A stretch of 64,000 nt of DNA from the NCBI RefSeq assembly GCF_014863355.1, contig NZ_JACZEP010000012.1:62001-126000 (forward strand). Direction: 5' to 3'. Made by a program: the position numbers and the translations under genes. The notes beneath the pieces were generated by a model. That model saw only the letters and a list, made by a program, of their open reading frames with translations. It made no database searches and was not told the origin of the DNA. This document shows, one piece after another, positions 34,607-43,564 of the stretch (position 1 is its first letter; each line of letters opens with the position of its first letter). The DNA is from Aminobacter carboxidus (GTDB lineage Bacteria > Pseudomonadota > Alphaproteobacteria > Rhizobiales > Rhizobiaceae).

Positions 34607-35422
34607 ATGAAGCGTTTCGACAACAAGGTGGTTCTTGTCACCGGCGGCGCTGGGGCGATCGGCAGTGCGGCCGTGCGCAGGTTCATCGATGAAGGTGCAC
34701 GTGTGTCGGTCGTCGATCTCGACGGCGCGCGCGCGGCACAGGTCGCATCGGCATTCGGCGACACGGCCCTTGCCATCACCGCAGATGTTTCCGACGCGGC
34801 AGCGGCGCAACAGGCCGTTGCAAAGACTGTCGAAGCGTTTGGCCAACTCGACGCTGTGTTCAACAACGCCGGCATATCCGGCAAGGTAGCGCCGGTCCAT
34901 GAACTGCCTGTCGAAGAATGGGACCTCATCGTGCGGATCAATCTGCGCAGCATGTTCCTGGTGCTCCAGGCCGCACTCAAGGCGATGATCGCTGCCGGCA
35001 CCGAAGGCTCGATCGTCAACATGGGCTCATCGATGGCCGGCTGGGACGTATTGTCAGGTGGCGCGGGTTACGCCTCGACCAAGCATGGCGTGATTGGCCT
35101 CACCCGTGTCGCAGCACTTGACGCCGCCGCCTACGGCATCCGTGTCAACGCCATCTGTCCTGGCGTCATCGAGACCACTCTCGGCGTTCCGGCCAATGAT
35201 CGCGCAGCCTATGCCGCTGGAATCCAGCGCTTTGCCGACCGCATTCCGCTGCGCCGCATCGGCCAGCCAGAGGACGTCGCAGCGGCAGTCGCCTTCCTGG
35301 CATCGGACGAGGCGCGCCACATCACCGGCGTCGACTGGCTTATGGACGGCGGACAGACGCTGCAGAGCTTCGCCAATGCGCCCGATGCGGGCGCCTATCC
35401 GCGCCACCACAGGCCCAACTGA
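34607..35422 (+). CDS. Classical short-chain dehydrogenase/reductase
   Basis: 271 residues from the ATG at 34607 (AGGAG upstream), 14 bp after the epimerase stop. It has TGGAGAIG cofactor binding, NNAG, the catalytic serine in NMGSSMAGWD and the YASTK pair, then the ICPGVIET loop. An acidic residue after the second strand (VVDLDG) favours NAD+ over NADP+. It probably oxidises a sugar or hydroxy-acid intermediate of the neighbouring pathway. Confidence 0.9.
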   Translation: MKRFDNKVVLVTGGAGAIGSAAVRRFIDEGARVSVVDLDGARAAQVASAFGDTALAITADVSDAAAAQQAVAKTVEAFGQLDAVFNNAGISGKVAPVHELPVEEWDLIVRINLRSMFLVLQAALKAMIAAGTEGSIVNMGSSMAGWDVLSGGAGYASTKHGVIGLTRVAALDAAAYGIRVNAICPGVIETTLGVPANDRAAYAAGIQRFADRIPLRRIGQPEDVAAAVAFLASDEARHITGVDWLMDGGQTLQSFANAPDAGAYPRHHRPN

Positions 35423-35554
35423 GCGCCCTGGAGTGAATTGCCGATCGCCTCATCAGGCGGGCACCGTCAGCCGCTATCCGCCTGCTGAAGGAGGGGACCT
35501 CCAGAATGCCCGAAAGGGCTAGCTATGGAGGTCGATCGACCGAACTGGATGGCG

Positions 35555-35968
35555 TCACTTTTCAACATAACGGCCAAAGTTACTCAGGATCGCCTGCCAG
35601 CCGTCGCGTTGCATGTCGATGGAATTCTGCGTCTCCGCATCGAACATGGTGGTCACCCTTGTGCCATTGTCGGCGGCTTCGAAGGTCGTACGCGCCTTGC
35701 GACCGTCGCTCATGGCTAATGTGATGACCTTGTATGGTTCGACCTCTTCGTACACTGCCTCGAAATCGAACCCGAAGCTGCCGTCCTTGGCTTCCATCCG
35801 CGCCTTGTAGACACCGCCTACCTTCAGGTCGGCTTCGGCGCTGGGGCAACACCAGTCGTCGGAAGCGAAGTTCCACTGCGTGATATCAGCGGGTGTCGTA
35901 TAGGCCTCCCAGACGCGCTCGATCGGCGCAGCAATCGTGGTGGCGATGGTGATCTGCTGGATGGTCAC
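35555..35968 (-). CDS. SRPBCC (AHSA1-like) protein
   Basis: 137 residues from a GTG at 35968 with GAGGAA upstream; a longer frame to 36049 would overlap the preceding gene. It is an activator-of-Hsp90-ATPase-like START-fold protein: IAAPIERVWEAYTTPADITQW at the N terminus, a GGVYKARMEAKDGSFGFDF centre and a DGWQAILSNFGRYVE C terminus. The hydrophobic cavity binds an unknown ligand. Second gene of a two-gene set with another SRPBCC protein; a toxin/stress or polyketide-like role cannot be told apart. Confidence 0.85.
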   Translation of the reverse strand: MTIQQITIATTIAAPIERVWEAYTTPADITQWNFASDDWCCPSAEADLKVGGVYKARMEAKDGSFGFDFEAVYEEVEPYKVITLAMSDGRKARTTFEAADNGTRVTTMFDAETQNSIDMQRDGWQAILSNFGRYVEK

Positions 35969-36014
35969 TTTTGAATTCCTCGTTGTCGCAGTTGGATGAG
36001 ATTTCGCCGGCAGT

Positions 36015-36458
36015 TCATTGTGTGATTTCGGGTTCGACGAGTTTAGCAAGCTTGCGCAGCGACTCTTGCCAACCGAGGTAGCATGCCTCGACAGGGATCA
36101 GATCGGGCACGTTTTCCTGAACCACCGTCATCTCCGTTCCGACTGAGACAGCCCTCAGCGTGACTGTCACTTTCATCTCGCCCGGAAGGTTCGGATCGTC
36201 GAACACGTCGCTATAGACGAGCGTCTCGTTGGGAACGAGTTTCAGATAAGTGCCGCCGAAAGAATGGCCTTGCCCGGTGGTGAAGTTTCGGAACGACATT
36301 CTGTGCTTGCCCCCTTGCCTCGCATCAAGCTCATGGACCGTACAGGTAAAGCCGAAGGGCGGGAGCCAACTCGCAATCGCGTCAGGTTCCAGAAATGCGC
36401 GGTAGATCTTTTCGGGTTTCGTGGCGAAGACCCGGTGCAATTTGATGGTGTTGGGCAT
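36015..36458 (-). CDS. SRPBCC (AHSA1-like) protein
   Basis: 147 residues from the ATG at 36458, directly behind GGAGGTGAAC. It has the family N terminus HRVFATKPEKIYRAFLEPDAIASWLPP and the C-terminal CYLGWQESLRKLAKLV. It precedes the second SRPBCC gene by 46 bp, and the two are probably co-transcribed. Function unknown beyond ligand binding. Confidence 0.85.
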   Translation of the reverse strand: MPNTIKLHRVFATKPEKIYRAFLEPDAIASWLPPFGFTCTVHELDARQGGKHRMSFRNFTTGQGHSFGGTYLKLVPNETLVYSDVFDDPNLPGEMKVTVTLRAVSVGTEMTVVQENVPDLIPVEACYLGWQESLRKLAKLVEPEITQ

Positions 36459-36756
36459 GTTCACCTCCATTCATTGATCTCCCCTAGGACGAACGACCAG
36501 TGCGTCTCCCGACAACCGACCTCAATTTTTTGCCCGAGCCTTCTCGCAGGCGCACAAGATCGCAGTGTTCTTGAAGCTGACTGGCAATGTCGAGGATTTG
36601 GCTCCGGCTTTGCCCGATCCAGCATGCCTGCTTCGGACAACCGCAAAACTGACAGGCAACGGACAGTCGGCTTTGAGTGCACGGCGAGGCAAATGCCGCC
36701 GTCCGGCTATCCAGAATATAGTTGAAGCATACGAATTGTTATCTAGAAGGACGTCT
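36459..36756. other. 298-bp gap, nothing recognisable
   Basis: Less GC-rich than its surroundings. I find no open frame with coding character or homology I recognise, and no clear terminator. It holds the promoter of the SRPBCC pair and the 3' region of rsgA. Confidence 0.5.
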
Positions 36757-37752
36757 TCAGCGCCGGCCACGCTTCGGCGCGCTGCCGGCTGTGTTCTCAT
36801 CATGCAACTTACGCCAGCGCGAAAAGCGCTTGGCATCGATGCTGCCACGCGCAAGGGCGGCGAGCACGGCGCAGGAAGGCTCGTGTGAGTGCGTGCAATC
36901 ATTGAACTTGCACTGGGTCGCCAGTTCGATGATTTCGGCGAACACCACATCCAGCCCCTCGGCCATCTCACCTAGATGCAACGTGCGAATCCCGGGAGAA
37001 TCGAGCACCCACCCGCCGCCTTCGACCGGATGGAGTGAGCGCGCCGTCGTCGTGTGCCGCCCGGTTGAATCATGGACTCGAATGGCGCCGGTGAGTTGGG
37101 CTGTGGCGCCGCCCGAGCCGGCTAGCGTGTTGACCAGTGTCGACTTGCCTACCCCCGACGACCCGGTCAGCGCCACCGTCTTGCCCAGACCAAACCAGGT
37201 CTGCAGCTTTGTCATCGCGTCGGGCTTTCGCGGATCGACGACCACCACCGGCAGGTCGCGCGCCAACTCGGCTGCTTGCGCGAGAAAGGGGGCGGCGTCA
37301 TCGGCGGTGTCGGCCTTGGTCAGAACAAGGACCGGCGCGATTTCAGCCTGGCCTGCCATGGCGAGATAGCGCTCGAGCCGTGGCACGTTGAAATCGCCAT
37401 TGCAGGAGGTGACGATGAATAGTGTGTCGATGTTGGCGCCGGACAGCTGTGTGCTGCCGTCCGCCATACGCCGCGTGAGAAGCGAATGGCGAGCAAGCCG
37501 CCGTCGCACGAGGAAATCGCCTGGCTCGGCGAGCACGAAATCGCCGACCGCATAATCGCCGCTGGCACTGTTGGCCGGCAGAATGAGATCGACCGCACCA
37601 TTGATGGATTGCCCGCTCATTCGCGCGCGATGGATATGGGAGATGCGGACGGGCACAAGGCTGGCCTCGTCTTCGCCGACCTGGTCACCAAAGAAGGAAG
37701 ACCAACCCAATCCGATGAGCACTGCCTGGTGTATCGGTTGTGTCAATGCCAT
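36757..37752 (-). CDS. rsgA: Ribosome small-subunit-dependent GTPase A
   Basis: 331 residues from the ATG at 37752 (AAGGA just upstream; an ATG at 37788 is an alternative). The circularly permuted GTPase order is visible: an OB-fold N-terminal domain, G4 TKAD, then G1 GSSGVGKST, then G3 DSPG. The C-terminal zinc-binding domain shows CKFNDCTHSHEPSC. It checks late 30S subunit maturation by hydrolysing GTP on the ribosome. Apparently monocistronic. Confidence 0.93.
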   Translation of the reverse strand: MALTQPIHQAVLIGLGWSSFFGDQVGEDEASLVPVRISHIHRARMSGQSINGAVDLILPANSASGDYAVGDFVLAEPGDFLVRRRLARHSLLTRRMADGSTQLSGANIDTLFIVTSCNGDFNVPRLERYLAMAGQAEIAPVLVLTKADTADDAAPFLAQAAELARDLPVVVVDPRKPDAMTKLQTWFGLGKTVALTGSSGVGKSTLVNTLAGSGGATAQLTGAIRVHDSTGRHTTTARSLHPVEGGGWVLDSPGIRTLHLGEMAEGLDVVFAEIIELATQCKFNDCTHSHEPSCAVLAALARGSIDAKRFSRWRKLHDENTAGSAPKRGRR

Positions 37753-38026
37753 TTCCTTGTCCAACTCCGCATATGCCGGAGGTAGCATAGTGAGACGCCG
37801 CCGACTCCAAACCGTGATCCCTATCACAACGCAAGGTCCGCGCCTGCAAAATATAGGCGTCGTTGCGCGGTAAGCATGAAGCTGGATGCTCCCGCCCACG
37901 TGCCGCCAAAGGCGCTTTGCTCGTGGTCGGGACCTGCCTCGGTCAGCTCCGAAGCCAGGGGTGGATAGTGCCGTCTCCGAAACGAGAGGTCTATGAGAGA
38001 CTGTCCTCGTAAAAACAGGTCCTTTC

Positions 38027-38806
38027 TCACATTCCCATGGCTATCCTGAGCACCACTGCAACCGAAGTGCGCGAAATCTCTCCCACCTTTTTGGAGCTCA
38101 TGTCCTTCAGCATCGGCGAAAACACTTCGGCGCCGACCTGATTGAGCCCTCCAGTTTCCGAAAGGATCCGCACGATCTCGACATTCGGGAACTGGCGGTC
38201 ACCTGGAAATTTTCGGTCGTAGCGATCGTCCTTGATCGTCACGCCGTCAGGCAGCACCAATGGTCCGTCGTTCAACTGGACACAATGGATCTTGTCACCG
38301 GGAATGGTGCGCAGATCGGCGAGGTCGGATTTTCCACGCACGAAATGCCTGGTGTCGAAAACCAGCCCCCCATTGCTGGCGCCGGCGCCCTGAACGAACT
38401 GCCAGGCCATAGCCAGCGTCGCCCCCCACAGCGGAATGAACTCCAGCGAACAGTCGAGATCGAAACGCGCCGAGGCGGCGCAGATTTTGGCGTAGTCCTC
38501 GATAATCGCCTCAATCGACATCGAGCCGCGCGGGAACGTGGCGTTCAGGCTGATTGAACGGCAGCCGAGCTCGGCGCACAGCGCGAATACCCGATCCTGC
38601 CTGGTGTCGACGGTGGCTATGTAAGCGTCGTCCATGTTGTCGGGCAGCCAGACCCCGCGACCAGGTATTGAGCAAGTCGAGGCGCAGGATGGACATGCCG
38701 GCGTCGTCGGCGCGCTGGCGCACTTCCTTCGGCGAAACACCGGTCGCTGCCATCTGTTCCATCTCGTAGCGCCCCGACCGACCGATCTGATCTTTGGTCT
38801 GATCAA
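38027..38806 (-). pseudogene. Frameshifted, N-terminally truncated sugar phosphate isomerase/epimerase
   Basis: The C-terminal ~200 residues, in one frame, match the AP-endonuclease-2-type TIM barrel (SLEFIPLWGATLAMAWQFV, GGLVFDTRHFVRG, HCVQLNDGP). The preceding part (GVSPKEVRQRADDAGMSILR, then LDLLNTW) lies in a different frame; the two join cleanly if one base is removed from the CCCC run at 38653-38656. Upstream of ~38806 the frame has no start and abuts an integrase remnant, so the first tens of residues of the barrel are lost. Inosose/xylose isomerase-like function is ruled out for the present form. A sequencing error could explain the frameshift but not the missing start. Confidence 0.75.
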
Positions 38807-39027
38807 GAAGCTGTTTCGGCCATGTGGCTTATCGAGCGTGAGAGGTGCAACGCCTTTTTCGGATCGCGGGTCCGCAGCGACACCTTGACAGTCGACTGCC
38901 TACAGCCCGGATGCAGGCCCTTCGGAATAGGCCAGCGCAGGTACCAGACTCCATGTCTGGACAGCTGCAAATACGCCGGAATGAACAAGCCGATGTCTCC
39001 CCTGGATATCCCACCAGCAGAATCCAA
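38803..39027 (-). pseudogene. Tyrosine integrase N-terminal fragment (DUF6538-like)
   Basis: 74 residues ending at a stop. The core LSRHGVWYLRWPIPKGLH and VKVSLRTRDPKKALHLSRSI matches the N-terminal domain that precedes tyrosine-recombinase domains in many alphaproteobacterial phage/island integrases. The SAM-like and catalytic domains are missing. It lies just past the 3' end of a tRNA-Ile gene and on the same strand, the usual position of an island integrase. Read as the relic of an integrated element. Confidence 0.7.
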
Positions 39028-39054
39028 GGGCTACGGCATTGTTTTTAAACGAAA

Positions 39055-39130
39055 TGGTGGGCCCGGAGGGACTCGAACCCCCAACCAAGCGGTTATGAGC
39101 CGCCGGCTCTAACCATTGAGCTACAGGCCC
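39055..39130 (-). tRNA. tRNA-Ile (CAT anticodon, lysidine-modified type)
   Basis: 76 bases including an encoded CCA (39055-39057). The acceptor stem GGGCCTG pairs with CGGGCCC (one G-U), the D arm is GCTC...GAGC, the anticodon loop CTCATAA gives anticodon CAT, and the T arm GGGGGTTCGAGTCCCTC is standard. The overall sequence resembles tRNA-Ile2 rather than initiator or elongator tRNA-Met, so the C is expected to be changed to lysidine by TilS to read AUA. Its 3' end faces an integrase relic. Confidence 0.92.
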
Positions 39131-39265
39131 CACGCCCGGCTGGATAGTCAGTTTTGCGCGCTGGCACAAGCCATCTTCGCGCATCTGTTGCGCGCCGCCG
39201 CAATCCACCCATAATCCGCTCCTATTGGACACTCCCGAAGGGCTCAGGACAACGGAGATTATATT

Positions 39266-39979
39266 ATGAATCGCAAATACATGGCGCTTGCACTTGCAGC
39301 AGCACTGACACTTCCCGCCGCTGCCGCCCGCGCCGACAACGAGCCGTCGCCGCGCATCATTGTCACGGGCGAAGGCGAAGCCTCTGTCGCGCCCGATCTG
39401 GCGCTGCTGTCGCTGTCGGTGATGCGCGAGGCCAAGACCGCGCGTGAGGCGCTCGACGCCAACAACGACGCCATGGCCGCCGTGATCGCCGCGATGAAGA
39501 GCTCAGGCGTCGCCGACCGCGACCTGCAGACCGCCGGCATCCAGATCCAGCCGCGCTACAACTACACCAACAAGCCCGACGGCTCGCAGGATGCCGAACT
39601 CGTCGCCTACCAGGTGATCAACACCTTGTCGGTGCGCGTTCGCGACATCGCCAAGACCGGTGAGATCCTCGACAAGGCCGTGTCGCTCGGCGTCAACCAG
39701 GGCGGCGGCATCACCTTCACCAACGAAAAGCCCGAAGGCGTCATCTCCGAGGCGCGCAAGCTTGCGGTGGCCGATGCCATCGCCAAGGCGAAGGTCCTGG
39801 CCGACGCAGCCGGCGTCAAGGTCGGCAAGGTGCTCGAGATCACCGACCAGTCCTACGCGCCGCCGCCAATGCCGATGCAGGCCAAGTCGTTCGACCGTGC
39901 AGCCGGTGCCGCCCCCGTCGAGGCCGGCGAAAACGCCTACCGCGTCCAGGTCAACGTCACCTTTGAACTGAAGAACTGA
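39266..39979 (+). CDS. SIMPL domain (DUF541) periplasmic protein
   Basis: 237 residues with a Sec signal peptide (MNRKYMALALAAALTLPAAA, cleavage near ARA-DN). The mature part is a SIMPL/DUF541 domain: RIIVTGEGEASVAPDLALLS, ARKLAVADAIAKAKVLADAA and GVKVGKVLEI. Homologues such as E. coli YggE lower oxidative stress by an unclear mechanism, and BP26 of Brucella is a major immunogen that forms a channel-like oligomer. Monocistronic, with two hairpins downstream. Confidence 0.9.
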   Translation: MNRKYMALALAAALTLPAAAARADNEPSPRIIVTGEGEASVAPDLALLSLSVMREAKTAREALDANNDAMAAVIAAMKSSGVADRDLQTAGIQIQPRYNYTNKPDGSQDAELVAYQVINTLSVRVRDIAKTGEILDKAVSLGVNQGGGITFTNEKPEGVISEARKLAVADAIAKAKVLADAAGVKVGKVLEITDQSYAPPPMPMQAKSFDRAAGAAPVEAGENAYRVQVNVTFELKN

Positions 39980-40011
39980 CGGCGAATTGAACATACCCTA
40001 AGCCGATAGCT

Positions 40012-40035
40012 CCTGCCGCGCATCCGCGCGGCAGG
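40012..40035. terminator. Hairpin downstream of the SIMPL gene
   Basis: CCTGCCGCGC (40012-40021), loop ATCC, GCGCGGCAGG (40026-40035): a perfect 10-bp GC stem without a T-run, 33 bp past the stop. May act together with the strong terminator that follows. Confidence 0.5.
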
Positions 40036-40061
40036 TTCGGCCAAGCGGATCGGCAGCAATG

Positions 40062-40097
40062 AAAAACCCCGGAGGCCAGGCCTCCGGGGTTTTTTTT
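40062..40097. terminator. Strong rho-independent terminator
   Basis: CCCCGGAGGCC (40067-40077) and GGCCTCCGGGG (40079-40089) with a T-run of eight immediately after and an A-run before, so it can work on both strands. It separates the SIMPL gene from a convergent small secreted protein. Confidence 0.9.
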
Positions 40098-40134
40098 GGA
40101 GCCACACACCCTTCCCTGGAGAAGGGGGCTCCCG

Positions 40135-40536
40135 CTACCAGCGAACGACCGGGCAATTCGGGGCACGGGCGAAGGTGATCGCGACGCGCTCGCCGTACTT
40201 GCGCCCGCTCACCGTGATCGAGCGGCGGTTGACGTCGACGATGCGGGCGCGGCGCAGGCCCATGCGGTCGGCCTTGTCGAGGGCGCGGTCAGGCGAACAT
40301 GCGCGGTCCCAGCGACCACCCGGACGGCCGCCCCAGCGGTTGTCATGGCGGTTGTCACGGTTATCCCAGCGGCCGCCATTGCGGTTGTCGCGATCCTGGA
40401 TGTAGACGCCAACATTCGGCGAGCCCTGGCCGAGATTGAGATAGAGGCCGTCGGCCTGAGCGGTCGCGGGGATGGCGGCCAGCGTGCTGAAGCCGATGAC
40501 AGCCGAGAGGGCCGCAGTCTTGATCTTGTCGAACAT
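40135..40536 (-). CDS. Small secreted Arg/Asn/Asp-rich protein
   Basis: 133 residues with a signal peptide (SAVIGFSTLAAIPATAQA). The mature protein begins with a short GLYLNLGQGSPNVGVYIQD segment, then a low-complexity stretch rich in Asp, Asn, Arg, Trp and Gly (residues ~48-80), and ends with a compact domain containing RRARIVDVNRRSITVSGRK and two cysteines. Similar exported proteins are common in rhizobia but uncharacterised as far as I know. The start is preceded by AGGAGAAGA. Confidence 0.75.
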   Translation of the reverse strand: MFDKIKTAALSAVIGFSTLAAIPATAQADGLYLNLGQGSPNVGVYIQDRDNRNGGRWDNRDNRHDNRWGGRPGGRWDRACSPDRALDKADRMGLRRARIVDVNRRSITVSGRKYGERVAITFARAPNCPVVRW

Positions 40537-40772
40537 GGTCTCTTCTCCTTGAATTCAGAGGCGTCAGGCCATCTGTGCCTGAGCGATGGGCAGACAATGC
40601 ACCGCTCAAGCTGAACCGTTTTCGAACCGTGCATTCATTTTCGGTTCATCTGGTAACGTATTGATTCCGAATTGTAATATTTGCGCACAACAACCGTTGC
40701 CCCACCGTGCGGCGGGGACATTGGCCTGCCAAAGGAGTCGCTAATATGGCAAATTCAACGGAATCGGCACGC

Positions 40773-41243
40773 CTACGGCTCTTCTTCGAGCATGTGGTCG
40801 AAATAGTCTTCCGGCTCGGCCAGATCGTCCTCGGAGGCCGTCAGCTTGCCCCGCACCGAAATACCGGCATCGTGCACCGTATCAGGGCTGCCCGAGACAA
40901 GGTGGTGCCACCAGTAAAGGTCATGGCCCTCGCCGACCAGGCGATAGGCGCAGGTGCTGGGAAGCCAGGAAATCGTGCGCACGTTCTGAGGCGTCAGCCC
41001 GACGCAGTCCGGCACGCGCTTGAGGCGATTGGCATAGTCGGCGCAGCGGCACGTCTCGCCGTCGAACAGCCGGCAGCCGACGCTGGTCCAGTAGATTTCG
41101 CCAGTGTCTTCGTCCTCAAGCTTGGACAGGCAGCATTTGCCGCAGCCGTCGCAAAGCTGCTCCCACTGGGTCGGGCTCATCGCCTCCAGCGGCGTCGTTT
41201 TCCAATAGGCATCGTCCATGTCAGGCATTTGGCCCCGATGCAA
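40773..41243 (-). CDS. YcgN-like cysteine-cluster protein (UPF0260)
   Basis: 156 residues, possibly starting at the internal ATGs 41228 or 41219. The N-terminal half holds the CxxCGxCC cluster (CDGCGKCC) followed by [14 protein letters not shown] and a later PDC, together probably binding a zinc or iron-sulfur group (YkgJ/YcgN family). [20 protein letters not shown] is a conserved stretch of the family. Function unknown. Confidence 0.87.
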   Translation of the reverse strand: MHRGQMPDMDDAYWKTTPLEAMSPTQWEQLCDGCGKCCLSKLEDEDTGEIYWTSVGCRLFDGETCRCADYANRLKRVPDCVGLTPQNVRTISWLPSTCAYRLVGEGHDLYWWHHLVSGSPDTVHDAGISVRGKLTASEDDLAEPEDYFDHMLEEEP

Positions 41244-41421
41244 AGGTACGTCAAGCCACGGTTCGCATTCATCGCCAGTTCAGCGAAACCACGATATTGC
41301 CATGTTGATGTCGGGCAATCGCCCCGATGCGATGCGACTGCCACGTCAAGCGGAACCATTGACGGTTCCATCTGTTTGGGCCGGGACGGGACCAAAGTTC
41401 ACTTCGAGGAGATTTCCAACG

Positions 41422-43512
41422 ATGAAACGCCAACCACGGATTCTCGCAGGCACGGCAATCGGCCTGTTCATGGCATCCGCGCCGTTGGGCGCCATGCCGC
41501 TGCCGAACGGCCCACTGGCCGACGCAGCCACATCGCTGCCGCTGATCCGCGTCCAGTCGGACTGCCAGGAAGGCGAATCGGCCGAAGCCTGTGCCGCGCG
41601 CCAGAGTGGCGGCCAGCAGGCCCCCGCGCCCGAGCCGCAGCCTGAACCAGCCCCCGAGCCGGAGCCGGCACCGCAGCCTGAGCCCCAGCCAGAACCTCAG
41701 CCGCAGGCCGAACAGCCGGCACCGCAGGCCGAAGAACCCGCACCCGAGCCACGCAGCAAGAAGCGCGAGGCACCGGCGGAAGAGCCTGCGCCCGAGCAGA
41801 AAGTCACACCCCAGGCAGAGCCCGAGCCGCAGGCCGAACCCGCGCCGCAGGTGGAAGAGCCAGCCCCCAAACGCAAGAAGCGCGAGCCCGCCGCCGAGCA
41901 GCCGCAGGAACAGCCGGCCGCCGAGCCGGAGGCAGCGCCGCAGCCCGAACCGCAGGCCGAGGAGCCCGCAGCCAAGCCGAAGGAACAGGCGCCAGCCGCC
42001 GAGCAACCCGCCCAGACGCCCGAGGTCGCACCTCAGCCCGAGGCCCAGCCCGAGCAGAAGCCGCAGGCCGAACAGCCTGCCGAGCAGCCGGCGGAGAATC
42101 CTGCCGAGCCGACACCGGAGCAGACACCTGCCCCAACGCCCGCGCCGGAAACACCCGCATCTTCAGGCGAAGCTCCGGCCCAGGGCGAACAGCCTGCGGC
42201 AGAGCAGCCGCAGCAGCCAGCAACGGGCGAGCAACCAGCTAGCGGTGAACAGCCGGCGACAGGCGAACAGCCGGCAACGGGTGAGCAGCCGCAACAGCCT
42301 GCCCAGCAGGGCGAAGCGCCTGCAAACCAGCCGCCGGTGAACCCGAATGAGGCACCGCTCCTCGACAGCCAGAAGGAAACGCCGCCCGCCCAGGCTGGTG
42401 GCCAGCAGCCTGATGTCGAAGGCCAGCCCGCGCAGGAGGGTCAGCCCGCACAGCCGGCGCCTGAAGGCCAGACTGGTGAACAGACCACCCAGCCGGTACC
42501 GGTGCCTGTCGATCCGGGCCCGCCCCCGGTCGACGACAAGACGGCCACCGAAGCAGCCCAGCCTGTCGATATCCAGGCTGTGACAGCGGAGAAGGGTACC
42601 CGCATCGAGCAGATGCCCGAGGTCGACCTGCGGCGCAGGCCGCGCCCCGAGGGCACCGAAGTCGTGCGTGAGATCGGCGACCGCATCATCATCCAGATCA
42701 ACAACCAGATCATCGTCGAGAGCAACGACCGGCCTCGCATCACGCGCGACGCTCAGGAGGTCTATTACGAAGAACTGCCGCGCGGCCGCACCCGCGAGGT
42801 GATCATTCGTAAGAATGGCAACCAGATCATCACCATCCGCAACCGCTACGGTGACATCGTGCAGCGCTCGCGCATCACGCCCGATGGCCGCGAGTACGTG
42901 CTGAGCTATGTCGACGACCAGTATTACGAGGGTATGGACCAGTGGCGCGATCCAGGCCTCGACCTGCCACCGCTGCAGCTCCACATTCCGCGCAACGAGT
43001 ACATTCTCGACGCGCAATATGTCGAGGATGACGACGCCTATTACGACTTCCTCGAGCGTCCGCCGGTGGAACGCGTCAAGCGGCTCTATTCGGTCGACGA
43101 GGTCAAGCGTTCGGCCCGTGTCCGCGACATCGCGCGGCGCGTCGATCTCGATACGTTGAGCTTCGAGTTCGGCTCGGCCTCGATCCCCGAGAGCGAGATT
43201 TCCAAGCTTGAGGGCGTCGCCAATGCGATGGAGAAGCTGCTCAAGAAGAACCCGGCGGAAACCTTCCTCATCGAGGGTCACACCGACGCCGTCGGTTCCG
43301 ATGTCGCCAACCTGGCGCTTTCGGATCGCCGCGCCGAGGCCGTGGCCGATGCGCTGACCAATGTCTTCGGCATCGCGCCGGAGAACCTGTCGACCCAGGG
43401 CTACGGCGAGCGCTACCTCAAGGTGAAGTCTGAGAAGCAGGAGCGCGAAAACCGCCGCGTTGCCATCCGCCGCATCACGCCGCTGGTGGCCCCGATCGCC
43501 AGCGCCAACTAG
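41422..43512 (+). CDS. OmpA-family outer membrane protein with long Pro/Glu/Gln/Ala-rich region
   Basis: 696 residues from the ATG at 41422 (GAGGAG upstream). A signal peptide covers ~1-36. Residues ~65-390 are an extreme low-complexity tract of Pro, Glu, Gln and Ala with short repeats such as PEPEPAPQPEPQ and ATGEQPA. A middle domain (~400-570) contains IIIQINNQIIVESNDRPRI and DIVQRSRITPDGREYVL. The C-terminal ~120 residues are the OmpA peptidoglycan-binding fold: FEFGSASIPESEI, EGHTDAVGSD and LSDRRAEAVADAL. The tract may reach across the periplasm or outwards. A terminator follows the stop. Confidence 0.88.
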   Translation: MKRQPRILAGTAIGLFMASAPLGAMPLPNGPLADAATSLPLIRVQSDCQEGESAEACAARQSGGQQAPAPEPQPEPAPEPEPAPQPEPQPEPQPQAEQPAPQAEEPAPEPRSKKREAPAEEPAPEQKVTPQAEPEPQAEPAPQVEEPAPKRKKREPAAEQPQEQPAAEPEAAPQPEPQAEEPAAKPKEQAPAAEQPAQTPEVAPQPEAQPEQKPQAEQPAEQPAENPAEPTPEQTPAPTPAPETPASSGEAPAQGEQPAAEQPQQPATGEQPASGEQPATGEQPATGEQPQQPAQQGEAPANQPPVNPNEAPLLDSQKETPPAQAGGQQPDVEGQPAQEGQPAQPAPEGQTGEQTTQPVPVPVDPGPPPVDDKTATEAAQPVDIQAVTAEKGTRIEQMPEVDLRRRPRPEGTEVVREIGDRIIIQINNQIIVESNDRPRITRDAQEVYYEELPRGRTREVIIRKNGNQIITIRNRYGDIVQRSRITPDGREYVLSYVDDQYYEGMDQWRDPGLDLPPLQLHIPRNEYILDAQYVEDDDAYYDFLERPPVERVKRLYSVDEVKRSARVRDIARRVDLDTLSFEFGSASIPESEISKLEGVANAMEKLLKKNPAETFLIEGHTDAVGSDVANLALSDRRAEAVADALTNVFGIAPENLSTQGYGERYLKVKSEKQERENRRVAIRRITPLVAPIASAN

Positions 43513-43533
43513 CGCCGGGCTATAGCAAACAGA

Positions 43534-43564
43534 CCCGATCCGCCCCGTGGGCGGGTCGGGTTTT
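43534..43564 (+). terminator. Rho-independent terminator after the OmpA-family gene
   Basis: CCCGATCCGCCC (43534-43545) pairs with GGGCGGGTCGGG (43549-43560) with one G-U, then TTTT. Confidence 0.85.

Noticed and set aside
39055-39130. tRNA-Met
   Set aside because: Anticodon CAT alone would fit, but stem and D-arm sequences resemble tRNA-Ile2 rather than initiator or elongator Met tRNAs.
41640-42480. Tandem DNA repeats as a CRISPR-like or minisatellite array
   Set aside because: The repetition is imperfect, in frame and encodes the Pro/Glu/Gln tract of the OmpA-family protein.
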